The translations under genes and the position numbers were made by a program. Under the pieces are notes generated by a model. The model saw only the letters and a list, made by a program, of their open reading frames with translations. It did no database searches and had not been told where the DNA came from. From Trametes villosa (Eukaryota; Basidiomycota; Agaricomycetes; Polyporales; Polyporaceae), in contig PUDQ02000001.1 of the NCBI GenBank assembly GCA_002964805.2, positions 8,890,001 through 8,954,000 of the forward strand: a stretch of DNA of 64,000 nucleotides, written 5' to 3'. How positions within the stretch are numbered: the stretch's first letter is position 1; each line of letters begins with the position of its first letter. Below, piece after piece: positions 11,663-23,306 of the stretch.

Positions 11663-13610
11663 CTATGACTTCACGACCATCTCTTTCTTGGCTTCCTCAA
11701 TCGCCCCCGACACTCTATCCGAGAGTGATCCATCTTCAAGTGGCAGTGAGGCAGCAATAGCCCGCTTTAGCACTCGCTCCAACGGCGCGACCTTGTACGT
11801 CTGGGTATCCGACGCCGCCTTCAGCCCCGTCAGCTCGATTGGGGTCGGCATGCCATGCGGGTGGAACTCCGAAGGGTCCGCGATGCGCTCCACGCGCCGC
11901 CGCTCGTCCTCAGGGTCGTCTTCCAGCAGCCCATAGAGCTCCAAGTCTGACTGCGACTCGGGCTTTGCATAGTTCGGCGCAGGCACGAAGCCGAGGCTAA
12001 CGCGGGGATCCGCCCCGACAAGGAGCACACGGTGGACCACGCTAAGGTCCAGCGGGAGCGCCGTGCGCTCATGCGGCGAGAGGTGTTGCATTCCCAGGAA
12101 GCGGAACGTCCACACGGACTCGGGCGCAAGTGCAGACGCGATCCGCGCGACGAGGGCGGGGAACTGCGCGCGGATGCGCCCGAGGAGGCCGCCGAAGACG
12201 AGGCGGTACGTCGCGAGCGTCGGCGCGCCGACGGCGGCGGGGAAGAGGCGGAACGCGCGCAGCGCGGTGTAGGCGGCGGCGTAGTCGCGCTGCGCGAGGA
12301 GCGTGCGGAGCGCCTTGTGCAGGGCGATCGCGTCGAGCGTCGGCGAGGGCCTGTTCGGGTAGGACCCGGTGTGCTCGAGGTGGCAGGTGAGGAGGTCGCG
12401 GTAGACGGCGCGCGCGGTGGGCGCGTTGGGGGGCATGCGGATGTGGTGCGTGCGGCGGTAGCGGTGCGAGCAGGAGAGGCGGTGGAGGACGCGGAAGAGG
12501 GTGGAGAAGGTGTGCGCGGAGGGCTTGACGGCGGCGGTGCGCTTCGCGAGGAGCATGCGGTAGATGGCGAAGACGACCTCGTAGTTGCGCCGGCCGGCCT
12601 CGTACGCGAGGAGCGCGTTGAAGAAGGGCATGTCTGGCTGCACGTTGTCGGCGCGCATGCGCTCGAGCGTCCATTTGTAGACCTCGAAGGTCGGCTTCGT
12701 GGCGGCGAGGTCGCGCAGGAGGGTTGTGTACGGGGCGGCGGGGGAGTTGGCGGGTTGTTGCTCCGGATCGGCGGGTGCTGGCGCTACTGGTTGTGTGGAC
12801 CAGTACCGAGCGCCTTCTGGATCCCCGCCCTTTTGTAGCACTGTCATGAGATAGGTTGTAGTTTCGACGGTGAGGCGGTAACCGGGTCCGCGGGTCTCCG
12901 TGAAGGCATCGACAACCTTGCGGATAAACTCAGGCGAGCCCTGAAGTCCCTGCACGAGCATACGCAAGAGGTCGCGCAACGCTACCTCGTCGTAGGAGTC
13001 CTGCTTGATAGCTTCGGAGATGGTCTCGAAGAGTACGTCCTCTGCGACTGATAACTCTGCCAGCTTGACGACATGCATCTGCACGCGCAGGGAGAGGGAG
13101 GGGATGTAGCCTTCACGTGTCATGCGCGAGTAGAGCATCGCGGCCTTCATGACTTCTCCGTAGCGCAGGAATGCCGCGATAGAGTGCTCGTACAAGTTGA
13201 AGCGGGACGGGTTGTCGAGTGCGGGATGGTCCAGGGCGCGGTAGACCGTTGCGGCAGCCTTCGCAGGGTCGCCGTCATGCAATTTGCGGGTGACAGACTC
13301 GCATGTTTGCTTGACATTGTTCTCCTTCCTGCGTGAGGCTTGCGCATGCCGCTGGTCCGAGGCGTTGGTGACAGACGAGGTGGAGAACTGCTGTGGGCGT
13401 AACCTCAGCGAGGTTTTGGGACGGAGGACATTGCGGAGGCACGTTGGTGCGAAGAGCGGCTTAAGCGGTAGAGCCGCAATATTGGTCTGCGCATGGGACT
13501 CGATCAACAAGCTTGGGAGAAAACTGGTCTTGCAATCATACCAGGTGCTTCAGGTTACGCGACGACCACGAAAGAGCCAACACTGGAAGTGGATGAGCCA
13601 GGCTCACCAT
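11663..13610 (-). CDS. Mitochondrial PPR-like protein
   Basis: One long exon (13528-11663) carries 622 codons. Its frame has no in-frame ATG at the N terminus, but an ATG at 13610-13608 is followed at once by a consensus donor (GTGAGC), and a 79-nt intron with a TAAC branch-like site ends at 13529, so the ATG joins in phase 0 to give MTSFLPSLLIESHAQ. The product has 622 residues. The N terminus is rich in Arg, Ser and Leu and poor in acids, with QFSTSS as a likely processing site, fitting a mitochondrial presequence. Helical repeats of PPR type follow, for example AAMLYSRMTREGYIPSLSLR and ERMRADNVQPDMPFFNALLA. Such proteins bind organelle RNA; the target is unknown. It runs divergently from the inositol phosphatase gene with 488 bases between starts. 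Confidence 0.8.
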
Positions 13611-14098
13611 ACGTCCTTATTGAATGTGCTCACCGTTAATGTCACGGATTACAGAGCGAGCTTAGCCACAGCTATCCTCGTACGGGGGCTCAGTAGCGCA
13701 GTTGCAGTGTAGAGACGTCAGGATGTCGATGCGGACGGGAGAGGAGGACAAGTGCAGCGATCGAGAGCTCGAAGTCAATTAGCGCTCGAGTAGCGCTGGT
13801 GAGGGTGGGCGGCCCGAACTGGCCGTGCGCAGTCGTGACGTCGGGTCACAGCCCCGCCCAGCGTGACACGAGAGGGAAGGGCGGGCGGGAAGGGGAAGCT
13901 GGTTCGCCATCCACCACGACCAGGACAGTGAGCTCCTCGCGCTCGCCGCCCTCCCCCACATCCCCCGCACACTCTCATTCACCCTCCACACCCTCCGTCT
14001 GTTGTATCCTACCCTTCGGCTAGCTTCCTTTCTCTCGCGTTCGCATTCAGTCTGCCCCGCGGTCGCCGGTCGACGTTCCAACTCCTGACCTGCCCCCC
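13611..14098. promoter_or_regulatory. Divergent promoter region, PPR-like gene and 5-phosphatase gene
   Basis: The 488 bases separate the two divergent start codons. The right half is strongly pyrimidine-rich (13920-14095) on the + strand, as in many fungal leaders. No TATA box was recognised. Confidence 0.5.
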
Positions 14099-17000
14099 AT
14101 GGCCGCAGAGCAGTCCGCCGACGGCATCGAGTCCGCTCCTTCTCCCGCCGTTAGCAGTCTCCGATCTCGCTTCGAGAAACTCGCTGCCGATTCGTCTCCT
14201 GCCTCCTCCACATCCACTCTCAAACCCTCCGGCAGCGTCCAGCATCTCGCTCCCGTCCCGCCCAGTCCCCGGTTGCGCGCATACTCTCCCGCCGAAGGCG
14301 AGCATGATTATCCGGTCCCGCGAAGCCCCTCACTCCGTCCCGTTTCTTCTGTTACCGATCTCAAGGCGGCTACCAAGCGTCCACCCCCTCCGCCTCCCGT
14401 CCGCCCATCCTCGCGCGCTCCCTCTCCTGCGAACCTCCGCGCAAGCCCCCTCATCCACCCTATCCCTGACTCTAGTGTCGCCTCTGTTGAGCATGAAACT
14501 TTGTCCGAGTCCATCTCCGCCTCGTCCGTCTCGTCTAGGGCTGCCTCTATTGCACGCCGGCCTCCGCCTCCTCCGCCTCTCGCGTCCCAGGACCGTTCCG
14601 CGCAGAGGGCTTCTGATGTGTCTTCCCTCATCAAACAACTCGGGTGAGTGTCGCATTGTGGCCTGATTTCTCGTTATTGCCTCTTTCGATTCGCACGTCC
14701 GACGGGCGAAGCACCATATCCGGCTTCCGTGCATCCCTTCGCATGCTTCGGCTTCTCCATACAAGTCCTGCAGTGCGCGCTCTCTACGCTCTCCTTGCGC
14801 CGCTCAGCCCCCGACGCATATTCAACAACGCGTCGGGGGCTAGCTGCATGTTCATCTGTCGCTAAAAATAGGTAGGATGTGAAGATGTCGCAAATAGCAA
14901 CGCAGGTCAACACTGTTTGTTTTGTGACGAGATGTCTAGATGGGCCTGAGCGTCCGAACTCTACGCCACAGGTGCTTGTTCAAGCATCCCAGGCTTGCGC
15001 AGATCATGTTGCACGTTCCAGCCTCGCGCTGTCTATCCTGGTGCACAGACTCTGAGCCACGCTGACATCCTCATGAGTGGCTTCTCATGTCACACAAAGT
15101 TGCCAATCTCGACGCAGTTTTGATATTGACCTAATTCCGCAGAACCGCTGCCCCACCTTTGCCAGTTATTCCTGCAGCAAAACCTCCCGCGTCCCCAGGG
15201 CGCCCTGTCTCTCAGGTGATAGCTGGGACGCCTCTTGCTCCTCCCCAACCTGCGTATTCCCGCCGCCCACGACAGTCTTTCCCACCAGATGACCCTGCGG
15301 CCTCCTCAGCTCAGGCACTCCCCGCCTCTGTATCTGGCCCGTTCCTCACTGTATCTTCGGAAAGACACGACCCCTTTCATGACAGCCACTCTGACAGCGA
15401 AGGTGGCCCCGCTCCCTCTCAGATCGCCCCTCCACCGCTCCCGTCCCGCAAGCTCAACGGCCATGGCAGCAATCCCGCCTTTCTCCACACTCCAGAATCG
15501 TCTTCTGATAGTTCGTCGGTGTCGAGCAGCACGAGCAACAGCCGCACCTCGAGCGAGTGTGACGTCAACGCTGTCAAGCCGCCACTATCGTCACCGCCCC
15601 CGCCCTCATCTCCTCGTCCTCCCCTCGCCCCTCCTCCGCGCCCTCCCCCTCGGCACCGAGTAACTGTGCAGACCACGAATTTCGCTGCCAATTCCTCCGC
15701 GTCCGCTAGCACCAGCTCGTTCACCCCTCCCCCTCTACCCGCACGGAAAGGAGTCCAGACTCCTATCGACGATCTGCCTACCCGCCGTCCTCCGTCTCGC
15801 CATCACAGCATGGCCGAGCAGGAATCCCCTGCGTCAATTGAGCTTCCTCATATCCCTACGCCACCTGAGCGAAAGATCTTCGGCAGCCACCTTCCTCCCC
15901 CTACTCGGACGATCGCTCTTGGCGACAAACTGCCTGCTCCTCGGCGCGCCCAGTCGGGATCCTCGAGCGAATCTGATGAGGAGGATGATTCGAAGTTCAA
16001 GGTGGAGCTATTACCAGACGCCAGTCGCGCATCTCGCCGACCACCGCTCGTGGATTGCCACAATTACTCGGAGTTCGACATCCACGTACCCGCGTACACC
16101 GGTTACGTCGCCGTTTCGGGCCACACTGTCGCGGTCGCGTCGCACCATCATCTCAGGATATACGACCTTTCGTCCTCATCCTCTCCCCAGTGGCACCTCG
16201 ACTCCAAGGATGGCTTTGGCACGAAGGTCAGGGACTTCAAGATCACTTCCCTCGAGTTCCGCCCTACCGCGGAACAAGGGGACCGAGGGCATTTCCTGTG
16301 GCTAGGCACCAAGGACGGACACTTGATCGAGCTGGACGTGCGCAAGGGCTCGGTAACCGCCATGCGGCCCCACATCCACGCCCATACGGTGACCCACATG
16401 TTCCGGCACGGCCAGTCGATGATCACTGTCGACGACACCGGGAAGGTGCTCGTGTTCACCGCCACGGAGGGTGCCGACTTGAGCCTCGCGTCGCTTCAGC
16501 CCCGCGTGGTGCGCATCGCGGAGAAGCAGGAGTTCGCCAAGCTCCTGGGAGGCCAGCTCTGGACGTCCACCCGCGATCCGAACGGAGGTGGATCGGCCCC
16601 GGGGACGTCGAGGGGCCCGTATGTCCGCGTGTACGACATCTTCACGCCTGGGGCTGTGGGCCGCTCGTTACTCCCCACGGAACACTTGGGCGCGGTCACG
16701 GCGGGCACGGTGCTCGCGACGCAGCCTGGGCAAGTGTACCTCGCGCACGAAGGCGGGCATATCAGCGTCTGGTCGACTAAGGACACGGACGGCGCGCCGG
16801 CGCAGTGCGTGGAGGTGGTGAAGGTGTCGACGTCGGACGTGCTTAGCCTTGAGGGCGTGAACGAGCGGCTCTGGGCGGGATCCCGTAAGGGTGTCATCTC
16901 GGCATACGATGTCACGTCGAAGCCGTGGACGGTCACGAACTCCTGGGAGGCGCATAACAAGCTCCCGGTTTTGCGGATCGCGGTCGATACGTGGAGCATG

Positions 17001-18449
17001 GAGAAGCTGGACCGGTTGGTGGTGTACACTATCGGTCGGGACGAGCAGCTCAGGTTCTGGGACGGTCTTCTGGGTATCGACTGGATCGGTGCGTTCGATC
17101 TCTCTCGCATCGGCGAACACTAGGGCTGATGCCTTGATTTGCAGAGCAAGAACTGCTGAAGCGGGAAACCGAGTTCAGCACGTTCCGCGACATGACGGTG
17201 CTCATCGTCTCCTACAACCTCGACTCCGCGAAGCCGGACCAGTTCACGGGCCCGCCGGAGAACGTGAACTTCCTGCAGGACGTGCTGCAGAGCGTGGACT
17301 CCCCAGATGTGATTGTATTCGGGATGCAGGAGATGATCGACCTCGAGAGCCGGAAGATGGCGGCGAAGACGGTGCTGCTGGGCGGGAAGAACAAGAGCAC
17401 GGACGGGGCGATCAGCCAGAAGGTGACGACGTCGTATAAGAAGTGGTACGACAAGCTCGTGCTCGCGGTGCGCCTCGCGATGCCCGCGGACTCGCCGTAC
17501 ACGGTTGTGCACACGGAGAATTTGGTTGGGCTGTTCTCGTGTGTGTTTGTGAAGAACACGGAGAAGCTGCGGCTGAAGAACGTGGCGACGACGAAGGTCA
17601 AGCGCGGAATGGGTGGACGGTACGGCAACAAGGTGCGTGCGGCGTTGACGAGCTCATATAAAAGGCGGGCGTGGCTCATCGTGTGGTATCGTAGGGCGCT
17701 ATCGTCGCGCGGTTTGTGGTGGACGACACTTCGGTGTGCTTCATCAACTGCCATCTTGCCGCCGGCCAGCACCACGTACGCCAACGGAACGCCGATGTCC
17801 AGGGTATCGTCGAGGACAACACTCTGCCCCCTGACTCTGGTCCGACGGACGAGAGTGTCGCTTGGGTCAATGGTGGAGACGGTTCCATGGTCCTCGACCA
17901 TGAGATTGTCTTCGTGAGTACCTCGAGAATTTCTTGGCTGTTAGCTTTGCTGACTTCTGGCTCTAGATGAACGGCGACATGAACTACCGCATCGACCAGC
18001 GGCGTGAGGCCGTCATCGCCTCGATCAAGGCCGGCGATCTCGAGCACCTCGTCATCCACGACCAGCTCCGGAAGGAGATGAAGTTCAACCGCGGTTTCCG
18101 GCTGCGCACGTTCTCCGAGGGCCCGCTCAACTTCGTGCCGACGTACAAGTACGACCGGCGGACGGACGACTGGGACTCGTCGGAGAAGGCGCGGGCCCCG
18201 GCGTGGTGCGACCGCGTGCTCTGGCGCGCGCTGGTGCCGGAGCGGGTGTCGCAGCTGCACTACGGGCGGTGGGAGGCGAACGTGTCGGACCACCGGCCGA
18301 TCAGCTCCGCGTTCACGATGACGGTCAAGCAGGTGAACCACGAAGCAAGGGCGCATGTGAAGGCACAGGCGCTCGAGCGGTGGAAGGCCGTCGAGCGGGA
18401 GCGGCTCGGCGCGGCGCTGCAGCACTACATCGACCAGCAGATGATCTGA
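14099..18449 (+). CDS. Inositol polyphosphate 5-phosphatase with WD40-like N-terminal part
   Basis: Five exons (14099-14643, 15143-17088, 17145-17632, 17695-17913, 17967-18449) give 1226 residues. Residues 1 to about 470 are disordered and Pro/Ser-rich with polyproline runs. About 480-830 form a WD40-like propeller (GYVAVSGHTVAVASHHHLRI, FLWLGTKDGHLIELDVR, ERLWAGSRKGVISAYDV). The C-terminal catalytic domain has the type II 5-phosphatase signatures: VSYNLDS, FGMQEM, GLFSCVFVKN, CFINCHLAAGQ, GDMNYRI, PAWCDRVLW and SDHRPISSAF. The enzyme removes the 5-phosphate from phosphoinositides or inositol phosphates. WD40 plus 5-phosphatase fusions are known in fission yeast and plants. Intron 1 is 499 nt, far longer than the rest (about 50-60 nt), and contains a perfect hairpin. 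All catalytic motifs look intact. Confidence 0.93.
14806..14841 (+). other. Perfect 12-bp hairpin inside a 499-nt intron
   Basis: Arms 14806-14817 and 14830-14841 are exact reverse complements (AGCCCCCGACGC and GCGTCGGGGGCT) around a 12-base loop. It lies in intron 1 of the 5-phosphatase gene. It could bring splice sites together or be part of an intronic small RNA; no convincing box C/D or H/ACA arrangement was recognised. Confidence 0.7.
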
Positions 18450-19261
18450 GGCCGAGGGCGCGCATTGCATGGTATGAGACTCGGTTCGGCATACTCTAGA
18501 TCCTCCATATACATAGACCCTGCACATACATACATAGGCTTCGGACTGGACATCATTACTTCTACTAGGCCATCGCACCCGGTCACCACCATCCGCATAG
18601 CACAGACCACGATGCCACTACCATTACTCCGCTCGTTTTGTACCCGTTGTATACCATGTAGCGTACGATAGCATCCCCGGCGAGCGTAATGGAGGATTCT
18701 TCACGTCCCCCGATCCTGAATACCACCCGCCCGTACCTAGCGGTACCTGCGGGTTAAGCGAGGGGTTAGTGAGACCGAGGCACCGCTGCCTTTTAAGTTC
18801 TCGGGAGAATCCCGGTGTACACACAATGACGTCCCGCCTCGCTGCGCCTACCTCTCTCCCGCCACCGCCGACCGCGCGTTGCGTCTTGAGCTCGTTGTGG
18901 GCCGCGTTGTGCTCGTCCTCAATGCCACCGTTGTCCGACAGACTCTCGCGTGCGGGTGCCGACGGCGACTAGGGGCGGCACGCACCGATCTTGGCGGGAT
19001 TTGTTCAGGGTCGAATAAATGTGCGGTAACGTACGGAGCGGTGCCGCTCTGCATATCAAGGCTGCCACTCCCGCTCGTCGCCCCTCTTCACTCTCCTCGC
19101 TCTCTGCTCTGCACCACGTCGATCTCCTCATTGCTGGACGCGTACTCGGCACTCGCACGCGTTCATTACCGCAAGCTTGAGCACACACTGCACGCTTCTC
19201 GCCTTCGCCTTCCCGCGCAGCCGCCTCGTTGCACCCAGCTTGAGCCTCAAATACCCTGAAG
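18450..19261. other. Spacer between 5-phosphatase and HD-phosphohydrolase genes
   Basis: 3' flank of the upstream gene and promoter of the downstream one. The last 150 bases are pyrimidine-rich. No gene, RNA gene or clear TATA box was recognised. Confidence 0.5.
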
Positions 19262-22074
19262 ATGCCTGAGCAGACACACGCGCGCAGGATGCTCCTCGAA
19301 CTGGACCGCTGCTGGACCGAGGCGCACGTCGAGGGGTCTATGTCCGTGCGCCGGTTCAAGGACTCGGTGCATGACTACTGTGAGTGTCCGCGATCGGCGC
19401 GCGGGCGGCCTTTTAGGGCTGACTGCCTTTCCTTTGTAGTGCCGTTTGGACCGACTATATGCGCGGTCATTGATACGTACGTGGAACGAAACTGTGTGTA
19501 GGGGGAAGATGAGCTGAATGGCGCGGGTAGGCCGCAGTTCCAGAGGCTGAGGAACATCAAGCAGCTCGGGACGTCCTACTATGTGTGGCCCGGCGCGTCC
19601 CATAATCGGTTCGAGCACTGTCTTGGTGAGTCTTTTGCCTAGATCAGAGGAAGAAGAGGTGTCGGCCCGTGTGGCGCCGTTTCTGGTGAATGTGGGTGTG
19701 GGTTAGGTGGGCATGGGAGATGCCAGGATGGACAAATGATGGATGGGCGTGCCGGAGGATTTGTGCTCTTCCCAAATGCATCCACCGTAACTTCGCCGTC
19801 GTGGTGGCGTTTACCTTTGCTCGCCGGGGTGTTGGTCTTGGAATGTGTTGCTACTATGGGGACGCGTAGAATCTCATGTCATGTCTACTTCATTCTAGGG
19901 GTCGCGTACCTCGCGCAGACGCTCGTCATGCATTTGAAGGACTCGCAGCCATCCCTAGGCATCTCCCAGCGCGACGTCCAGTGTGTGACGCTCGCCGGTC
20001 TATGTCATGACCTCGGACACGGACCATGGAGTCATGTCTGGGACAGCATGTTCATCCCATCAATACTGTAAGCCCCCCTGGTGAAGACATAAGTCGTGGT
20101 ATTGACGGATGTCTGCTGGGCGGTTGTAGGCCTGACAAGAAGTGGTGCCATGAGGACGCGTCGCGGATGATGTTCGACGCGCTGCTGGAGGAGAACGAGC
20201 TGGATGTCCACCCGGATGATGCAGCGTTCATCAAGGCCCTCATCATGGGCGATATCAGTATGTGCACGTAAGTAGGGCTTCCGTGGACGTCGTGTGGTGA
20301 AAGCGCTGAAAGGGCCTCAATGCGCAGGAAGGAGGAGAAGCCGTACCTGTTCCAGATCGTGGCGAACAAGCGAAATGGACTCGATGTTGACAAGTAAGCA
20401 TGTTCCTAGACTCGGACTGCCACCGCGGAGATGTACTGAGATCTGGGTCAGGTTCGATTACATTGCTCGGGACTCGATGGCCATCGACCAGAAGAGCAAC
20501 CTGTCCCTGACGAGGTATGCTGTTCGGTACATGCGTGCCTTTCATGCGGGTGCTCATGCCGTTCGTCAGGATCATTTACTCGTCTCGAGTCATCGGCGAT
20601 GAGATTTGTTACGACATCAAGGATGCACACCAGGTGTTCGAGATTTGCCACACGCGCATGTCCCTGCACAAGCGTATCTACACGCACAAGACCGGTAAGC
20701 ACGGCACGGCAACTCGCATTTTCGGCGCAGCATGCTCATTTCCGAACAGCGAAGGCCATCGAGTACATGATCGTGGATGCGCTCACGAAGGCGGAGCCCG
20801 TCATGCACATCGCGAATCGCCTCGAGAATCCGCGGGAATACCTGTACTTGACAGATTACATCCAGACCGAGATCGAGGCATCGAAGGACCCAGTAAGTCC
20901 GACTAATTTGTTTTCGCGGACCTGCGAAGCTCACGCAAGGGCCCCTGCTAGCGCCTCGCGGAAGCGCAAGCCATCTTCCACCGCATCCGCATCCGCGACC
21001 TGTACAAGTCCGTGGACTACAAGGTCTTCCCGTGGCACTGCAAGGCGCTGCTGAACGAGAAGTTCACGCCCGAGTCCGTCGTGAACGCGTTCAGGAGCCT
21101 GTATAAGCGGCGTGGCGACTTGAAGCACGTGTCGGCGGACGCGAGCGAGCTCGAGCATGTCGAGGAGGCGGACGCGCATGCGCTGAAGCCTGAGCATGTT
21201 ATCGTCGAGATTACGGGAAGGCATCATGGGATGGGGAACTTGAACCCGCTCGGGTTCGTGAAGTTTTACTCCAAGCACAACCCAAACAGTGAGTGTTTGT
21301 GTCTCCTCTACAACGCCGAGATAAGTGTTTCTGACGGCAACACCCGTAGAGGGCGTGCATGCGAACCCCGACGACGTCTCGGTGACGCTCCCGTCCGCGT
21401 TCGGAGAGATGCAGCTGCGCGTGTACACGCGCGAGCCGCGCTTCTTCGGCCTCGTCCAGCTCGGGTACCGCGAGGTCCTGAGCGGCTTCAAGATCCCGCC
21501 CCCGCCTGTGCCCCGCGCAGCCACGGAGGAGCTGCACGACACGGAGGACGAGGCGGAGGCGGTGGACCTGCCCCTCGAGCTCGGGCCAGACCCCACGGAC
21601 CTGCTCACGCCCCCGGCCGAGTCGCCTGCTGCATCGGGGACGGGCACGGGGACAGCGCGGAAGAAGAGTCTGTCGCGCGCGGCGACGGCGGGCGCTGTCG
21701 GCCTGGGGGCGCCGTCGCCGAGGGGAAGGGCGCCGGCGGGGCGCAGCAAGTCGGCGATGCTGGACCGGACGCCGAGCGGGCGGGTGCTGGACGTGGGGGA
21801 GAATGTGTTCACGAAGGTGCCGCCGACGTTTGGGACCGGCTCGACGAGTCCGACGAGGCGGGCGAAGGGGCAGAAGAGGGAGCGGGAGAGGGAGGAAAGC
21901 GGGAGGGCAGAGGGGTCGCCCTCGGCGGCGGCCAGACAAGGTGGGACGGGTGGACCGGCGGAGGCGGAGGGGAGTGTGAAGAGCCTGGACCTGGACCTGG
22001 ACCTCGAGGTGGAGACCGGGGATGCTGGAGGGGGAGGAGAGGGGGTGCGGGAACGCAAGAGGTCGAAGGTTTGA
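19262..22074 (+). CDS. SAMHD1-like HD-domain phosphohydrolase
   Basis: Eleven exons (19262-19379, 19440-19476, 19531-19625, 19899-20067, 20130-20267, 20328-20393, 20452-20514, 20570-20694, 20750-20892, 20952-21288, 21350-22074) give 671 residues. The core matches the SAMHD1 family closely: [13 protein letters not shown] near the start, [38 protein letters not shown], and the HD pair in [11 protein letters not shown], with a later [11 protein letters not shown] segment. In SAMHD1 the His/Asp residues bind the metal and the enzyme cleaves dNTPs to nucleoside and triphosphate, setting nucleotide pools. The SAM domain of animal SAMHD1 is absent, as the HD core begins near residue 28. The last 200 or so residues are a disordered tail rich in Gly, Arg, Glu and Pro with basic clusters that could serve as nuclear signals. 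Intron 3 (273 nt) is unusually long. Confidence 0.92.
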
Positions 22075-23306
22075 GGGTCGGAGACTCTGAGTAGACTGGC
22101 GGTTGTGGCGGACGTTTGTGCATCGGTCCCAGGCTGTCTCTTCTCTAATCCCCGTTTAATGCCCTGTCCGTACGCCGGTGGCGGTCGATGCTGTAGCCCG
22201 TACGTACATATTGTATCCTATCAGAATGTCTACGCCGCTGCATCCTCTCAGACGTGCATGTCTGGACTCGGCCCCTGGTACTGATTGATCGTGCATGAGT
22301 GAGTTCAGTCAAAAGGAAGCGCACGTCGGGATTTGCTCAAGGTCAGAGAGAGAGAGCTTTCGTGCAACTCCCGTACGACGCTATCGCGGAGTGCAGCAGA
22401 AGAGAGGGGATCATTAATTCATGAAGGAGGTGTGCCTTGCATCGACGTCCGAGAAAGGACTGAACCGAGCAACGTCGCGCTCTCTCCCGATAAATAAATA
22501 GCCGGCTCCTGCGAGGGATGCCCTCTGCGCTGTCCTCCCTAACCTCCTCGCTCCTCCCGCCATGTCCGCGATCCCTCGCCAAACCCGCAACATAGCCGCA
22601 CGGCTAACCCAAAGGGCGACTCCGGCGGGCTCGGTGCCTCGTGTCGACTAGATTACTTCCAAGGCGATGGATCACTGCATGACGTCTCCGCACTGATCCC
22701 AGTATGCACGCCCATATGCTTGTTCGCAACTCTCTGCGGTCTCTTCAGCCCTCTCGTCCACACTCGGCGCCATTTCTCTCCTGTTCTGTCGCCGGACCCG
22801 GCTAGCACTCCCCGGCCGCGGAACTAGTCCCTCGGCACTGGCCTCCTCCTGCCGCCCAAAACCCTACTTCCGAGTCTTGTCCGGCTTGTCCGCTCGGGCC
22901 CTCAAGCCACACAAGCACGCCGAATCCAATCTGCACAGCAGAAAGATGGTATCGACATGCGCATATGGCAATAGGTTTGTCCCCAGCTGCCGCCTCGCTG
23001 CTCTTCTCGAGCTAGACCCTGCGCGGCACGCCCGCACGCGACACTCGCTGCGTCACCACTTGCGCGCACAAAACGCCCGGCACGCTGTCAGTTGATGGCC
23101 AACTCTTGAAATATCCACTCTTCCACCGGCCAGAGGGTCTTATCGTCCCGCCTTCGGGCTCTGCTTCCCGCTATCAATAGCCCTTCTGCGGAGTGGGAAC
23201 CGACCCCGGTTTCGTTCATTTCTACGCGTCCACCCGTGCTCTGGCGCACGCCCGCTTCTCCTGCGCCCCCCACATCCTCGTCCAGGCTAGCTTGCCTCCG
23301 ACGACC
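22075..23306. other. 1.2-kb spacer with a possible small gene
   Basis: Contains the 3' flank of the HD-phosphohydrolase, a short GA repeat near 22350, an AT-rich TATA-like site at about 22490-22500 followed by a pyrimidine leader and a short ATG frame at 22562-22651 (listed separately), and the promoter of the GH5 gene. Confidence 0.45.
22562..22651 (+). CDS. Possible 29-residue small ORF behind a TATA-like site
   Basis: An ATG about 65 bases after ATAAATAAATAG and directly after a CT-rich leader opens a 29-codon frame beginning MSAIPRQTRNIAARLTQRAT. The peptide is Arg-rich with no acidic residue until the last codon, like a mitochondrial presequence, so it may be a first exon whose continuation I could not find. 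No protein family is recognised. Confidence 0.22.
   Translation: MSAIPRQTRNIAARLTQRATPAGSVPRVD

Noticed and set aside
14644..15142. snoRNA in the long intron
   Set aside because: The hairpin is real, but I could not place a convincing C/D or H/ACA box pair around it, so no RNA gene is called.
20931..22058. 375-codon minus-strand frame over the HD-phosphohydrolase
   Set aside because: Antisense of conserved exons; its Ser/Pro/Arg composition mirrors the Gly/Glu/Arg-rich tail on the real strand.
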